Assembly (NCBI GenBank): GCA_963731285.1
Contig: CAVSUR010000008.1
Location: forward strand, 241,260-305,259
Reading direction: 5' to 3'
DNA: 64,000 nt
DNA from: CAVSUR01 sp963731285
Lineage (GTDB): Bacteria; Actinomycetota; Actinomycetes; Streptosporangiales; Streptosporangiaceae
Position 1 is the first letter of the stretch. Each line of letters begins with the position of its first letter. The notes beneath the pieces are model-generated. The model was not told where the DNA came from. It ran no database searches and saw nothing but the letters and a program-made list of their open reading frames with translations. The translations under genes were made by a program, and so were the position numbers. Positions 8,793-16,886 of this stretch are shown one piece after another.

Positions 8793-10598
8793 GTGGTGCC
8801 CGGAGCCGTGCTGCCCGGCACGCTGCCGGTCGAGACCGTGCTGCCGGCGGACGTGGTCGCCGAGGACGCGGTTCCCGGCGGCCACGAGAAGTCCTTCCGT
8901 GACTTCGGCATCGCCGAGGACATCTGCGCCGCGCTGGCGGCCAGCGGTATCAGCACTGCCTTCCCCATCCAGGCGCTCACCCTGCCGATCGCGCTGGACG
9001 GCTACGACGTGATCGGGCAGGCGCGAACCGGCACCGGCAAGACTCTGGCCTTCGGCATCCCGCTGCTGCAGCTGCTGCTGAGCACGCCGGACAGCCGGCC
9101 GACGGCACCGCGCGCGCTAGTCGTCGTCCCCACCAGGGAGCTGGCCATCCAGGTCGCCGACGACATCCGGCTCGCCGGGGCGCGCACCGGCGCGCAGGTG
9201 GTGACGCTGTACGGCGGCCGCGCCTACGAACCCCAGATCGAGGCGCTGGCCAGCGTCGACGTGGTCGTCGGTACCCCTGGCCGGCTACTCGACCTGTCCC
9301 GGCAGGGACACCTGGACCTGTCCGGCGTGCTGGCGCTGGTGCTGGATGAGGCGGACAAGATGCTCGACCTCGGCTTCCTGCCCGACGTCGAACGGATCCT
9401 GGCGCTGACCCCCCAGCACCGGCAGACGATGCTGTTCTCGGCGACCATGCCCGGCGAGGTGGTAACGCTGGCCCGGCGTCACCTGAGCCGCCCGATCCAC
9501 ATCCGGGCCGAGCAGCACGATGAGCCGGTCCTTGTGCCGACCACCGAGCAGCACGTGTTCCGGGCCCACCAGATGGACAAGATCGAAGTCCTGGCCCGGG
9601 TGCTGCAGGCCGCGAGCCGCGGCCTGACGATGGTGTTCTGCCGCACCAAGCGGAGCTGCGACCAGGTGGCGGACGCGCTGACCACCCGCGGCTTCGCGGC
9701 GGCCGCCGTGCACGGAGACCTCGGCCAGAGCCAGCGCGAACGGGCCATGCGGGCCTTCCGCAGCGGCAAGGTGGACGTTCTGGTCGCCACCGACGTGGCC
9801 GCACGCGGGCTGGACGTGGACGACGTGACCCACGTGATCAACTACGAGTGCCCCGAGGACGAGAAGGCGTATCTGCACCGGATCGGCCGCACCGGCCGGG
9901 CCGGACGCGAGGGCGTGGCCGTGACCTTCGTGGACTGGAACGACCTGCAGCGCTGGAAGCTCATCGATGACGCGCTGCGGCTGGGCAAGCCCGACCCGGC
10001 CGAGACCTACTCCACCTCTGAGCACCTGTACGCGCAGCTGTCCATCCCGGCCCGTGCCACCGGCACGCTGCCGCGGGCGCAGCGCGGCCGGGTCGGGCTT
10101 GAGGCGGAAGAACTCGAGGACATCGGGGAAACCGGCAAGAGCCGCACGCCGACGCGGCGCGGCGGCAGCCGGGCAGACCGGGCCCCCGGCGGCCGGGACC
10201 GCGGCGGCCAGGGCCACCGGGCCGGGCCAGGCTCAGAGCGGGCCAGCCGGGACACAGACGGCGAGCCTGGCGGCCGACCGCGGCGCACGCGAGTGCGCCA
10301 CCGCACCAGGGCCGGTGCCCCGCCGCCCGCCGGCGCCGCCGAGCCTTCCGGCGCGACCGCCGCCCCCCTAGCGGGCGGTCCCGCGGTCAGCGGCTCCGTG
10401 GCTAGCGGGCCGGCAGCAGGCGGACCCGTGATCAGCGGCTCCGTACCTAGCGTCCCCGTGGCCAGCGGGACCGACAGCCCCGGTCCGCCGGCCAGCGCAG
10501 GACCGGCCGGCGCAGCCGCGGTCACCGGCCGCAGCCGCCGGCGGCGGCGGTCCGGGCGCGGCCGCAGCCAGCCGTCCGGTCCGGCAGACGCCAGCTAG
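8793..10598 (+). CDS. DEAD/DEAH-box ATP-dependent RNA helicase (Rv3211/RhlE-like)
   Basis: 601 residues from this GTG. Q-motif (FRDFGI...FPIQ), Walker A ARTGTGKT (77-84), PTRELA, DEADKM, SAT, a helicase C domain and HRIGRTGR are all present. The final ~180 residues are an Arg/Gly/Ser/Pro-rich RNA-binding tail. It likely remodels structured RNA or ribosome precursors. The frame is open back to 8634; its best ribosome site is GGAGG at 8668-8672, 9 nt before an in-frame CTG at 8682, which would add 37 residues including the AERPDT repeats. No ATG, GTG or TTG lies between, so the true start may be CTG. Confidence 0.95.
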   Translation: MVPGAVLPGTLPVETVLPADVVAEDAVPGGHEKSFRDFGIAEDICAALAASGISTAFPIQALTLPIALDGYDVIGQARTGTGKTLAFGIPLLQLLLSTPDSRPTAPRALVVVPTRELAIQVADDIRLAGARTGAQVVTLYGGRAYEPQIEALASVDVVVGTPGRLLDLSRQGHLDLSGVLALVLDEADKMLDLGFLPDVERILALTPQHRQTMLFSATMPGEVVTLARRHLSRPIHIRAEQHDEPVLVPTTEQHVFRAHQMDKIEVLARVLQAASRGLTMVFCRTKRSCDQVADALTTRGFAAAAVHGDLGQSQRERAMRAFRSGKVDVLVATDVAARGLDVDDVTHVINYECPEDEKAYLHRIGRTGRAGREGVAVTFVDWNDLQRWKLIDDALRLGKPDPAETYSTSEHLYAQLSIPARATGTLPRAQRGRVGLEAEELEDIGETGKSRTPTRRGGSRADRAPGGRDRGGQGHRAGPGSERASRDTDGEPGGRPRRTRVRHRTRAGAPPPAGAAEPSGATAAPLAGGPAVSGSVASGPAAGGPVISGSVPSVPVASGTDSPGPPASAGPAGAAAVTGRSRRRRRSGRGRSQPSGPADAS

Positions 10599-10680
10599 CA
10601 GGTGTACCGGGTGATGAACCCGGGAATCCTCCTGCTGACTGGGCAAGAACTGGGCGATATCTTCCAGCCTTGACACTGGG

Positions 10681-10686
10681 TAGGCT
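10681..10686 (+). promoter_or_regulatory. putative -10 element (TAGGCT) of a leaderless transcript
   Basis: TAGGCT ends 8 nt before the GTG at 10695 and no Shine-Dalgarno is present, consistent with transcription starting at the start codon. Confidence 0.55.
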
Positions 10687-10694
10687 GCCACCCC

Positions 10695-11630
10695 GTGAGC
10701 ACCCCGAGGTCTCTCGTGCTGCCGGACCGAGTCCAGTCATGCACGATCAGAACTAGCCGCGGCACGTTCGCCGCGCTCGAAGCGCGGCCGGACCGCGGCG
10801 TTTGCGAGCGGCGGCCGGCGCTGCTACTGCCCGGCTACACCGGCAGCAAGGAGGATTTCCTGCCGGTGCTCCAGCCGCTCGCCGCGGCCGGGCGCCGGGT
10901 GATCGCTATCGACCTGCGCGGCCAGTACGAGAGCGAGGATTCCGCCGACCCGGATGACTATCTCCCGGAGGCGCTCGCCGCTGACATCACGGCCATCGCC
11001 CGCCAGGTGGCGGCCGAGGAGACCCGGGTGCACCTGCTCGGCCACTCGCTCGGCGGGCTGATCGCACGCCAGGCGGTCCTCGCCGATGGCACTGCCCTGC
11101 TCTCGCTGACCCTGCTCGGGTCAGGCCCGGGCAGCATCGGCGGCCAGCGGGCCATGGTGCTGCGCTCCACCCTGGCCTGGCTCGGCGCCGGCACCAGCCC
11201 CGCGGAGCTGGATGCGCAGCGGCTGGCCAGGGAAGTCAGGCTGCTATGGGACCAGCGGCTCGGCCCGCAGGCGGCCGCGGACGGGGTTGCGCCGCCCATC
11301 ATCGGGTTCCTGCGGGCGCGGATGCTCGGCAGCAGCCCGGTCGGGCTGGTCATGATGGGCCGGTACCTGCTGGACTGCCCGGACCGCACCGCGGAGCTGG
11401 CCGCGGCACCCGATCTCCAGATCCTGGTGCTGCACGGCGAGTTCGACGATGCCTGGCCCCCGGACGCCCAGGGCGCCATGGCCAGGCGGCTGCACGCCCA
11501 GCGGGTTTGCATACCTGGCGCGGCGCACTCGCCGGCGGTCGAGGCCCCCGCCACGACGGCGAGCACGCTGACCACGTTCTGGAATGAGGCAGAGCGCGGC
11601 GAGCGCAGCCGCCGCCGCGCGGCCGGGTGA
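10695..11630 (+). CDS. alpha/beta-fold hydrolase
   Basis: 311 residues. LLLPGYTGSKEDF (oxyanion region, about residues 47-59), IDLRGQYESED, nucleophile elbow GHSLGG, Asp in LHGEFDDAWPP and His in GAAHSPAVEAP complete a Ser-Asp-His triad. No signal peptide. The substrate is unknown; the family includes esterases, haloperoxidases and Rv3213-neighbourhood enzymes. It converges with the RecB-like gene, the two stops being 2 bp apart. Confidence 0.93.
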   Translation: MSTPRSLVLPDRVQSCTIRTSRGTFAALEARPDRGVCERRPALLLPGYTGSKEDFLPVLQPLAAAGRRVIAIDLRGQYESEDSADPDDYLPEALAADITAIARQVAAEETRVHLLGHSLGGLIARQAVLADGTALLSLTLLGSGPGSIGGQRAMVLRSTLAWLGAGTSPAELDAQRLAREVRLLWDQRLGPQAAADGVAPPIIGFLRARMLGSSPVGLVMMGRYLLDCPDRTAELAAAPDLQILVLHGEFDDAWPPDAQGAMARRLHAQRVCIPGAAHSPAVEAPATTASTLTTFWNEAERGERSRRRAAG

Positions 11631-11632
11631 CA

Positions 11633-12547
11633 TCAGGCGGGCTCGGCTCCCGGCGGCGGATCACCTGGCCCGGGATAGCCGGAATCTGGCGCCCCGCCGG
11701 GGTCGGCCAGGCCGTCCCACGGGCGCCGTCCCGCAGACGCCGCAGTGCCCTCGGGGCAGTGCGCCCGGTAATCACACCAGCCGCAGCCAGGGCCCGGCCG
11801 CGGCGGGAAGACGTCATTGCCCCTGTGCCCGGTCCCGAACTGGTCCTGGGCCTCGGCGCATTCGGCGGCGATGTCCTCGGCCCGGCGCAGCTGGCGCGCC
11901 AGGGTCTGCTGCGTGTGAGCCCACGCCGCCACGGTACGGCTGGGCAGGTGGTGCAGCTCGACCCGCAGGCACGGCCGGCGCAGCACCCGCGCCGCCGCGA
12001 GCGCATACAGCGCCAGCGGCAGCGAGGACCGGGCATCGGTGGTGGCCGGCTGGTACCTGCCGGTCTTGTAGTCCACCACCACCAGCTCGCCGGGGCCGCC
12101 GCCGGGACCGCGGCGGTCGTCCAGCCGGTCGATCCGGCCGGACACCGCGATCAGCTCGGTCCTGGTCGCGACCGTGCGCTCGACGCCGAGCGGCTCGGCC
12201 GCCGGGTCCAGGCCGGCCACGTACGCCTCCACCATGGCGCGGGCGCGGCCCGCGTACTGGACTGACTGCGCACGGTCGGCGAAGCCCTCGGTGAGCCAGC
12301 CGTCCGCCAGCAGGCGCCCCGCCGCAGCGACCGTGCGCTCGGCGCGGGGCAGCCGCCACCACCCGGCCAGCGCGTTATGGACACTGGCGCCCAGGCTGTT
12401 ATGCGCCCACGGCAGTCCTTTCGGCGGCGGCGGCCGGTCCAGGTAGCTCATCCGGTACCGGCGCGGGCAGTCCAGCCAGGTGCTCAGCCTCGTCGGCGTG
12501 CAGGCGAACAGCCGGCGCGGCATCCCTTCCAGACTCAGCTGTGACAC
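11633..12547 (-). CDS. RecB-family PD-(D/E)XK exonuclease with Fe-S cluster signature
   Basis: 304 residues. The nuclease core is SGRIDRLDD followed by ELVVVDYKTG, giving the Asp-...-Asp-x-Lys catalytic set; the QxxxY-like LPLALYALAA helix follows. Cys27 (LDCPRRYRMSY) and a carboxyl trio CGWCDYRAHC match the four-Cys iron-sulphur staple of AddB/Cas4-type nucleases. No cas genes are nearby, so a stand-alone repair nuclease is the likely role. Start GTG is preceded by GGAG, which overlaps the end of the upstream metallo-hydrolase gene. Confidence 0.92.
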   Translation of the reverse strand: MSQLSLEGMPRRLFACTPTRLSTWLDCPRRYRMSYLDRPPPPKGLPWAHNSLGASVHNALAGWWRLPRAERTVAAAGRLLADGWLTEGFADRAQSVQYAGRARAMVEAYVAGLDPAAEPLGVERTVATRTELIAVSGRIDRLDDRRGPGGGPGELVVVDYKTGRYQPATTDARSSLPLALYALAAARVLRRPCLRVELHHLPSRTVAAWAHTQQTLARQLRRAEDIAAECAEAQDQFGTGHRGNDVFPPRPGPGCGWCDYRAHCPEGTAASAGRRPWDGLADPGGAPDSGYPGPGDPPPGAEPA

Positions 12548-12550
12548 GGG

Positions 12551-13171
12551 CTACTCCGGCTGGCCGGCGGCGGTACCGTCGGGGCCGGCCGCCACCCAGG
12601 AGTCGAAGCGCTTCCCGGCCGCGGCGGCCGTGAGCTCCTCGCCGTGACCCGGGAGCACCCGGGTGCCGGACGGGAGCGTGAGTACCTGCTCGCCGATCGA
12701 GCTGAGCTGGCGCGGGAAATCGGGGAACTCGCCGGAGTGGGCCACCGGCCCCTGCCCGCACACCACGTCACCGGCGAACACGGCCGTCCGTTCCTGGCAG
12801 TACAGCAAGACCGAGCCGGGGCTATGGCCGGGAGCGTGGATGACCTCGAGCATGACGCCGGCGACTTCGAAGATGCCCTCATCCTCCATCTCGATGCCGG
12901 GGTCCGCGCCCGCGTGCGCCTCGCGCCACCAGATCAGATCCGCGGGATGCAGGGCCACGTCCGCCTCGTCCCGCTTGGCGACCTCGAAGGCCGCCGCGAC
13001 ATGCCGGGAATGACCGTGGGTACAGACGACCGCGAGGACCTCCCGGTCGCCGACCGCGTCGAGCACGGCATCCGCGGCCTCTCCCGGGTCGATCACGATG
13101 ACTTCCTCGTCGTCACCCACGATCCAGGTGTTGGCCGCCCGCCCGGTCACTTTGTCGATCCGCGCCTGCAC
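12551..13171 (-). CDS. MBL-fold metallo-hydrolase (glyoxalase II-like)
   Basis: 206 residues with IDPGEAADAV, CTHGHSRH, HAPGHSPGSV, AGDVVCGQG and LPGHGE, the order of metal motifs in glyoxalase II-like MBL proteins. In the first motif the family's H-x-H-x-D-H is H-G-H-S-R-H, so the Asp that ligates the second metal is Arg (codon CGG). A mono-metal or altered activity is possible. GTG start with GGAG 8 nt upstream. Three bp separate it from the RecB-like gene, so they are cotranscribed. Confidence 0.92.
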   Translation of the reverse strand: MQARIDKVTGRAANTWIVGDDEEVIVIDPGEAADAVLDAVGDREVLAVVCTHGHSRHVAAAFEVAKRDEADVALHPADLIWWREAHAGADPGIEMEDEGIFEVAGVMLEVIHAPGHSPGSVLLYCQERTAVFAGDVVCGQGPVAHSGEFPDFPRQLSSIGEQVLTLPSGTRVLPGHGEELTAAAAGKRFDSWVAAGPDGTAAGQPE

Positions 13172-13220
13172 CTCATCAGCTCCGCTTCTGTTTCTCGTTC
13201 CGGGCCGCCTGCGGCTGCCG

Positions 13221-14081
13221 TTACCGGCCGCCTCCGGCGGCCGTGACCGGCCGGGCCCCGGTCGCCTGTGCGGTCAGCCGTTCGTAGGCATTCTGCCCGG
13301 CCGTCTCGCAGCCGATCCGGTACCCGGTCAGCGCCCCGTGATCGTCACTGCCGCCCGATGCGACCAGGCCGAGCTCGGCGGCCAGCCCAGCGAGATGCTC
13401 CCGCTGCGGCCCGTCGTGCTGCGGGTGGCTGACCTCGATCCCGGTCAGGCCGGCGGCGGCGAGGCCGGCGATGGTGCCGTCGGGGATCAGCCAGCCGCGG
13501 GCCGGGCCGCGCGGATGTGCGAGGACCGTCACCCCGCCGGCCGCCCGCACCAGCGCGATCGCTCGCGCCGGATCGGGAGCGTATCTGGTCACGTGCGCCC
13601 GGCCGCCAGTGCCGATCCACTCCGGGCTGAACGCGTCGGCCGGCCCGGCTACCACCCCGGCGTCGGCCAGCGCGCGGGCGATATGCGGCCTGCCGACCAC
13701 CCCGCCGCCGGCGATCGCGCTGACCTGCGCCCAGGTCACCGGGGCACCGAGGCCGGCCAGCCGCCCCACCATGGCCCGCGCCCGCTGCCGCCTGCTGTCG
13801 CGGATGGCCGCGGTCTCGGCCGCCAGCTCCGGCTCGGCCGGGTCGAACAGGTAGGCGAGCATGTGCACGCTGTGGCCATCGAGCCGGCAGGACAGCTCCA
13901 TTCCGGGCAGCAATGTCAGGCCCGGAGCCAGGGCCTGCGCCGCCTCGGCGTGCCCGGCCACGGTGTCGTGGTCGGTCAGCGCGATGACGTCCAGGCCGGC
14001 CGCATGCGCCCGGCCGATGACCGCGGCCGGATCATCCGTGCCGTCGGAGGCCGTGCTGTGGCTATGCAGGTCCGCGCGCAC
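13221..14081 (-). CDS. PHP-domain phosphoesterase (TrpH/YciV-like)
   Basis: 286 residues from GTG 14081. Metal-binding PHP motifs are in order: RADLHSHSTASDGT at the start, ALTDHDTVAGH, GMELSC, AHPRG and GGSDDHG near the end. This matches 3',5'-nucleoside bisphosphate phosphatase/5'-exonuclease PHP proteins (RNase AM group). The GTG lies 10 nt after the stop of the DUF6758 gene with no separate ribosome site, so translational coupling is likely. Upstream codons are open for a further 24 residues but contain no good start. Confidence 0.93.
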   Translation of the reverse strand: MRADLHSHSTASDGTDDPAAVIGRAHAAGLDVIALTDHDTVAGHAEAAQALAPGLTLLPGMELSCRLDGHSVHMLAYLFDPAEPELAAETAAIRDSRRQRARAMVGRLAGLGAPVTWAQVSAIAGGGVVGRPHIARALADAGVVAGPADAFSPEWIGTGGRAHVTRYAPDPARAIALVRAAGGVTVLAHPRGPARGWLIPDGTIAGLAAAGLTGIEVSHPQHDGPQREHLAGLAAELGLVASGGSDDHGALTGYRIGCETAGQNAYERLTAQATGARPVTAAGGGR

Positions 14082-14091
14082 GCAGGCGACA

Positions 14092-14724
14092 TTAGCCGGG
14101 AAGGCGCGGTGAGCGCGCACCGAACGGCAGGTCCAGCTCCTGCCCCGGATCACGCAGGTCTCTGAGCTGCAGTACGTCGAGCAGCAGCAGCCCGGCCGGG
14201 TCCGGCCACAAGATCACCCATAGCCAGCTGCCCATCACCTCGCCGGCGAATACGGCACGGCCGGGCGCCGCCACGTGCCAGAGCGGGAACTCGTGGTGGT
14301 CGTGGCTGACCATCGCGTCTGGCGGCCCGGCGGCGAAGCCGGCCCCCGGATCGAAAGCGTCCAGGCCGGCGAACCGGGCCCCGAGGCCGACGCCGAGTTC
14401 CTCGGAGATCACCAGCATGTCAGCGGGGCCGCCCGCCGGGCTGGGCCCGGACAGGGCGACGACGCAGCCGCGAGTCCCGGTGCGCTCGTCGCCGGCTCCG
14501 GCAAACCCGGTGACCAGCCAGCCCGGCGGCAGCGGCCAGGGCAGCCAGACGGGCACGGCCGCGCCGCGCAGCAGCCCGGCCAGGCCCTGGGGCGAGGGAC
14601 TGAGGGCGGCGCGCAGCGGATGGACTGCCCCGTGCTGCTCGCAGCGCCATTCGCTGGACCAGGCACTGGGCTCGCGCAGCACCCCGTCACAGCGGGGGCA
14701 GGTCATCGGCCGGCTCATGACCAC
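14092..14724 (-). CDS. DUF6758 family protein with zinc-ribbon start
   Basis: 210 residues. It begins with CPRCDGVLREPSAWSSEWRCEQHG, a C-x2-C...C-x2-H zinc-ribbon-like knuckle, followed by PVWLPWPLPPGWLVTG and EELGVGLGARFAGLD, and PLWHVAAPGRAVFAGE. I recognise this as the actinobacterial DUF6758 family found beside PHP and Nudix genes in Streptomyces. Function unknown. Start GTG 14724 or ATG 14718. Confidence 0.9.
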   Translation of the reverse strand: MVMSRPMTCPRCDGVLREPSAWSSEWRCEQHGAVHPLRAALSPSPQGLAGLLRGAAVPVWLPWPLPPGWLVTGFAGAGDERTGTRGCVVALSGPSPAGGPADMLVISEELGVGLGARFAGLDAFDPGAGFAAGPPDAMVSHDHHEFPLWHVAAPGRAVFAGEVMGSWLWVILWPDPAGLLLLDVLQLRDLRDPGQELDLPFGARSPRLPG

Positions 14725-14831
14725 TGACAGTCACCCCCGGCGGCTGGTTCGTCAAGCATTCAGGGACCGCGAGCCGATCCAGGCCCGCGCAGCAGGAAAT
14801 ACCGCTTACCGGCTACCCTCGCGCACCAGGG

Positions 14832-14837
14832 AATACT
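14832..14837 (+). promoter_or_regulatory. putative -10 element (AATACT) before the Nudix gene
   Basis: AATACT ends 6 nt before the GTG at 14844; the same sequence with the same spacing precedes the S9 peptidase ATG at 36583. No Shine-Dalgarno is seen, so a leaderless transcript is likely. Confidence 0.45.
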
Positions 14838-14843
14838 AGGCGG

Positions 14844-15260
14844 GTGGTTACGAGGGTGCCCTGTGTCGGGGCGGTCATCATGGACCGGGCGCAGCGGCTG
14901 CTGCTCATCCAGCGCGGCCACGAGCCCGCCGCTGGCCTGTGGTCGCTGCCCGGCGGCCGGATCGAGCCCGGCGAGACCGATGAGCAGGCGGTACGCAGAG
15001 AGATCCGCGAGGAATGCGGCCTGATCGTGAGCTGCGGGCCGCTGCTCGGGGCCGTTGACCGGACCGGCCCAGGCGGCGCGGTCATCGAGATCAGGGACTA
15101 CCGGGCGACAGTGTCCGGCGGCGCGCTGCGGGCCGGGGATGACGCGGCCGACGCCCGGTGGGCGGGTCCGGGCGAGCTCGCCGAGCTGGAGTCGTCGGGC
15201 CAGCTCACGCCCGGCCTCATCGCTGCGCTGAGATCCTGGTCCGCGGTGCCCTGGCTATAG
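14844..15260 (+). CDS. Nudix hydrolase
   Basis: 138 residues. The Nudix box GGRIEPGETDEQAVRREIRE with ECGL fits G-x5-E-x7-R-E-U-x-E-E-x-G-U completely. The short size and the lead VPCVGAVIMDRAQRLLLIQRG resemble MutT/ADP-ribose-type pyrophosphatases that act on nucleotide diphosphate derivatives. Substrate not inferable. It starts divergently from DUF6758 and ends 10 bp before mrp. Confidence 0.93.
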   Translation: MVTRVPCVGAVIMDRAQRLLLIQRGHEPAAGLWSLPGGRIEPGETDEQAVRREIREECGLIVSCGPLLGAVDRTGPGGAVIEIRDYRATVSGGALRAGDDAADARWAGPGELAELESSGQLTPGLIAALRSWSAVPWL

Positions 15261-15263
15261 CAT
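15258..15263 (+). promoter_or_regulatory. putative -10 element (TAGCAT) before mrp
   Basis: TAGCAT ends 7 nt before the mrp ATG at 15271 and overlaps the Nudix stop codon region; no Shine-Dalgarno is evident. Confidence 0.45.
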
Positions 15264-15270
15264 TGACGTT

Positions 15271-16452
15271 ATGCCCATCTTCTCGTCCCGCTCCGGCTCA
15301 CCCGCACCCCGGGCCGGATCAGTCGCGGCGCCCAGCATCGAGCAGATCCAGCAGGCCCTCGCCGGGGTGGCCGATCCCGAAATTCACCGTCCGATCACCG
15401 ACCTCGGGATGGTCAAGAACGTGCAGGTGGGCGCGGACGGGACGGTCCTGGTCGAGGTGTGGCTGACCGTGTCCGGCTGCCCGCTGCGGGACACCATCAC
15501 CCGGGACGTCACCACGGCGGTGAGCAAGCTGCCCGGCGTGGCCGGCGTCCGGGTCGAGCTGGATGTGATGAGCGAGGAACAGCGGCGCGAGCTGCAGGGC
15601 AAGCTGCGCGGCGGCCAGCCGGAGAAGGAGATCCCGTTCGCCAGCCCGGCCTCGCTGACCAAGGTGTACGCCGTAGCCAGCGGCAAGGGCGGCGTGGGCA
15701 AGTCGTCGGTCACCGTCAACCTGGCCGTCGCGCTCGCCGCGGCCGGCCAGAAGGTCGGGCTGCTGGACGCCGACATTTACGGGCACTCGGTGCCGCGCAT
15801 GCTGGGCGTGACCGGCCGGCCCACCCAGGTCGAGCAGATGATCATGCCGCCGTCCGCGCACGGCGTCAGCGCCATTTCCAGCGGCATGCTGAAGAAGGGC
15901 AACGAGCCGCTGCCACTGCGCGGCCCGATCCTGCACCGGCTGCTGCAGCAGTTCCTGGCCGACGTCTACTGGGGGGACCTGGATGTGCTGCTGATGGACC
16001 TGCCGCCCGGTACCGGCGATGTGGCGATCTCCGCCGCGCACCTGCTGCCGGGCAGCGAGCTGATCGTCGTCACCACCCCCCAGCTGGCCTCGGCCGAAGT
16101 CGCCGAGCGGGCCGGGTCACTCGCCGTGCAGTTGCACCAGCGGGTGGTGGGCGTGATCGAGAACATGTCCTACCTGCCGTGCCCGCACTGCGGTGAGCGG
16201 ATCGACGTCTTCGGCAGCGGCGGTGGCCAGGCTGTGGCCGCCACGCTGTCCCGGGTCCTGGGCACCACCGTGCCGGTGCTGGGCGAGGTGCCGATCGACA
16301 TCCGGCTGCGCGAGGCTGGGGACGCCGGCGTCCCGCTGGTGCTGTCCGACCCGCAGTCCCCGGCGGCGCGGCAGCTTAGCCAGATCGCGGAGAGACTGGC
16401 CGGGCAATCCCGGAGCCTGGCCGGGCGGCAGCTCGGGCTCACCCCGGTCTGA
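15271..16452 (+). CDS. mrp: Mrp/NBP35 family iron-sulphur cluster carrier ATPase
   Basis: 393 residues. An amino-terminal MIP18/DUF59 domain (about 22-105, with ADPEIHRPITDLGMVK and SGCPLR) precedes a ParA/Mrp ATPase with deviant Walker A SGKGGVGKSS, DADIYGHS, and MDLPPGTGD. The CPHC pair near residue 305 is the cluster-bridging motif. Mrp dimers carry Fe-S clusters to apo-enzymes. In actinobacteria it sits next to the sigE/tatB block, as here. It converges with tatB, with 5 bp between stops. Confidence 0.96.
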   Translation: MPIFSSRSGSPAPRAGSVAAPSIEQIQQALAGVADPEIHRPITDLGMVKNVQVGADGTVLVEVWLTVSGCPLRDTITRDVTTAVSKLPGVAGVRVELDVMSEEQRRELQGKLRGGQPEKEIPFASPASLTKVYAVASGKGGVGKSSVTVNLAVALAAAGQKVGLLDADIYGHSVPRMLGVTGRPTQVEQMIMPPSAHGVSAISSGMLKKGNEPLPLRGPILHRLLQQFLADVYWGDLDVLLMDLPPGTGDVAISAAHLLPGSELIVVTTPQLASAEVAERAGSLAVQLHQRVVGVIENMSYLPCPHCGERIDVFGSGGGQAVAATLSRVLGTTVPVLGEVPIDIRLREAGDAGVPLVLSDPQSPAARQLSQIAERLAGQSRSLAGRQLGLTPV

Positions 16453-16457
16453 GCCGG

Positions 16458-16790
16458 TCAGGTCGCCTCGTCGTCGAATGGCGGGCTCTCGCCGGCCAGC
16501 AGCACCACGGCCGGATCCGGCCGCCCGGCAGCGTCCTGCGCGGGCGCGTCGTCCTCCCACAGGTGCTTGCGGACGAACGCGCGCGGGTTCAGGTCGTTCA
16601 GATCGAAATCGCTGAACTCAGAGCCGAGATTGTCCTGCAGCTCCGAGCGAGCCCGGTCCGCCATGGCCCGCAGATCGCGCAGAAACCCGCCAGCCTGCCT
16701 GGCGATCTTCGGCAGCTGATCGGGGCCGAAGATGATGAGGGCCAGCACGGCGAGCACCAGGATCTTGAAGAACGACAGATCAAGAAACAC
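16458..16790 (-). CDS. tatB: Sec-independent protein translocase subunit TatB
   Basis: 110 residues: one short amino-terminal membrane helix (FFKILVLAVLALIIFGPDQLP) with the F-G-P hinge, then an amphipathic helix (IARQAGGFLRDLRAMADRARSEL) and an acidic tail. The E-L-D-N-LG-SEFSDFDLNDLNP segment is characteristic of actinobacterial TatB rather than TatA. It binds twin-arginine signal peptides with TatC. Located after the sigE operon as in Rv1221-Rv1224. Confidence 0.95.
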   Translation of the reverse strand: MFLDLSFFKILVLAVLALIIFGPDQLPKIARQAGGFLRDLRAMADRARSELQDNLGSEFSDFDLNDLNPRAFVRKHLWEDDAPAQDAAGRPDPAVVLLAGESPPFDDEAT

Positions 16791-16886
16791 GAGGCGCTCC
16801 AGCGTCGGCCGCGGGCACGGGAAGCGTCCGCGGTCTCAGGGTATCCGCCGCGGCCGCCTTTCCCAGTCCGGCCGCGGCCAGTCCGG

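Noticed and set aside
8372..8980. Minus-strand open frame of about 200 codons in the helicase leader
   Set aside because: Ser/Ala/Arg-rich, antisense to the helicase start, with no family pattern.
11633..12547. Cas4 nuclease of a CRISPR system
   Set aside because: The Fe-S/PD-(D/E)XK signature is shared with Cas4, but there is no array or cas gene, and the neighbourhood is typical of the stand-alone RecB-like family.
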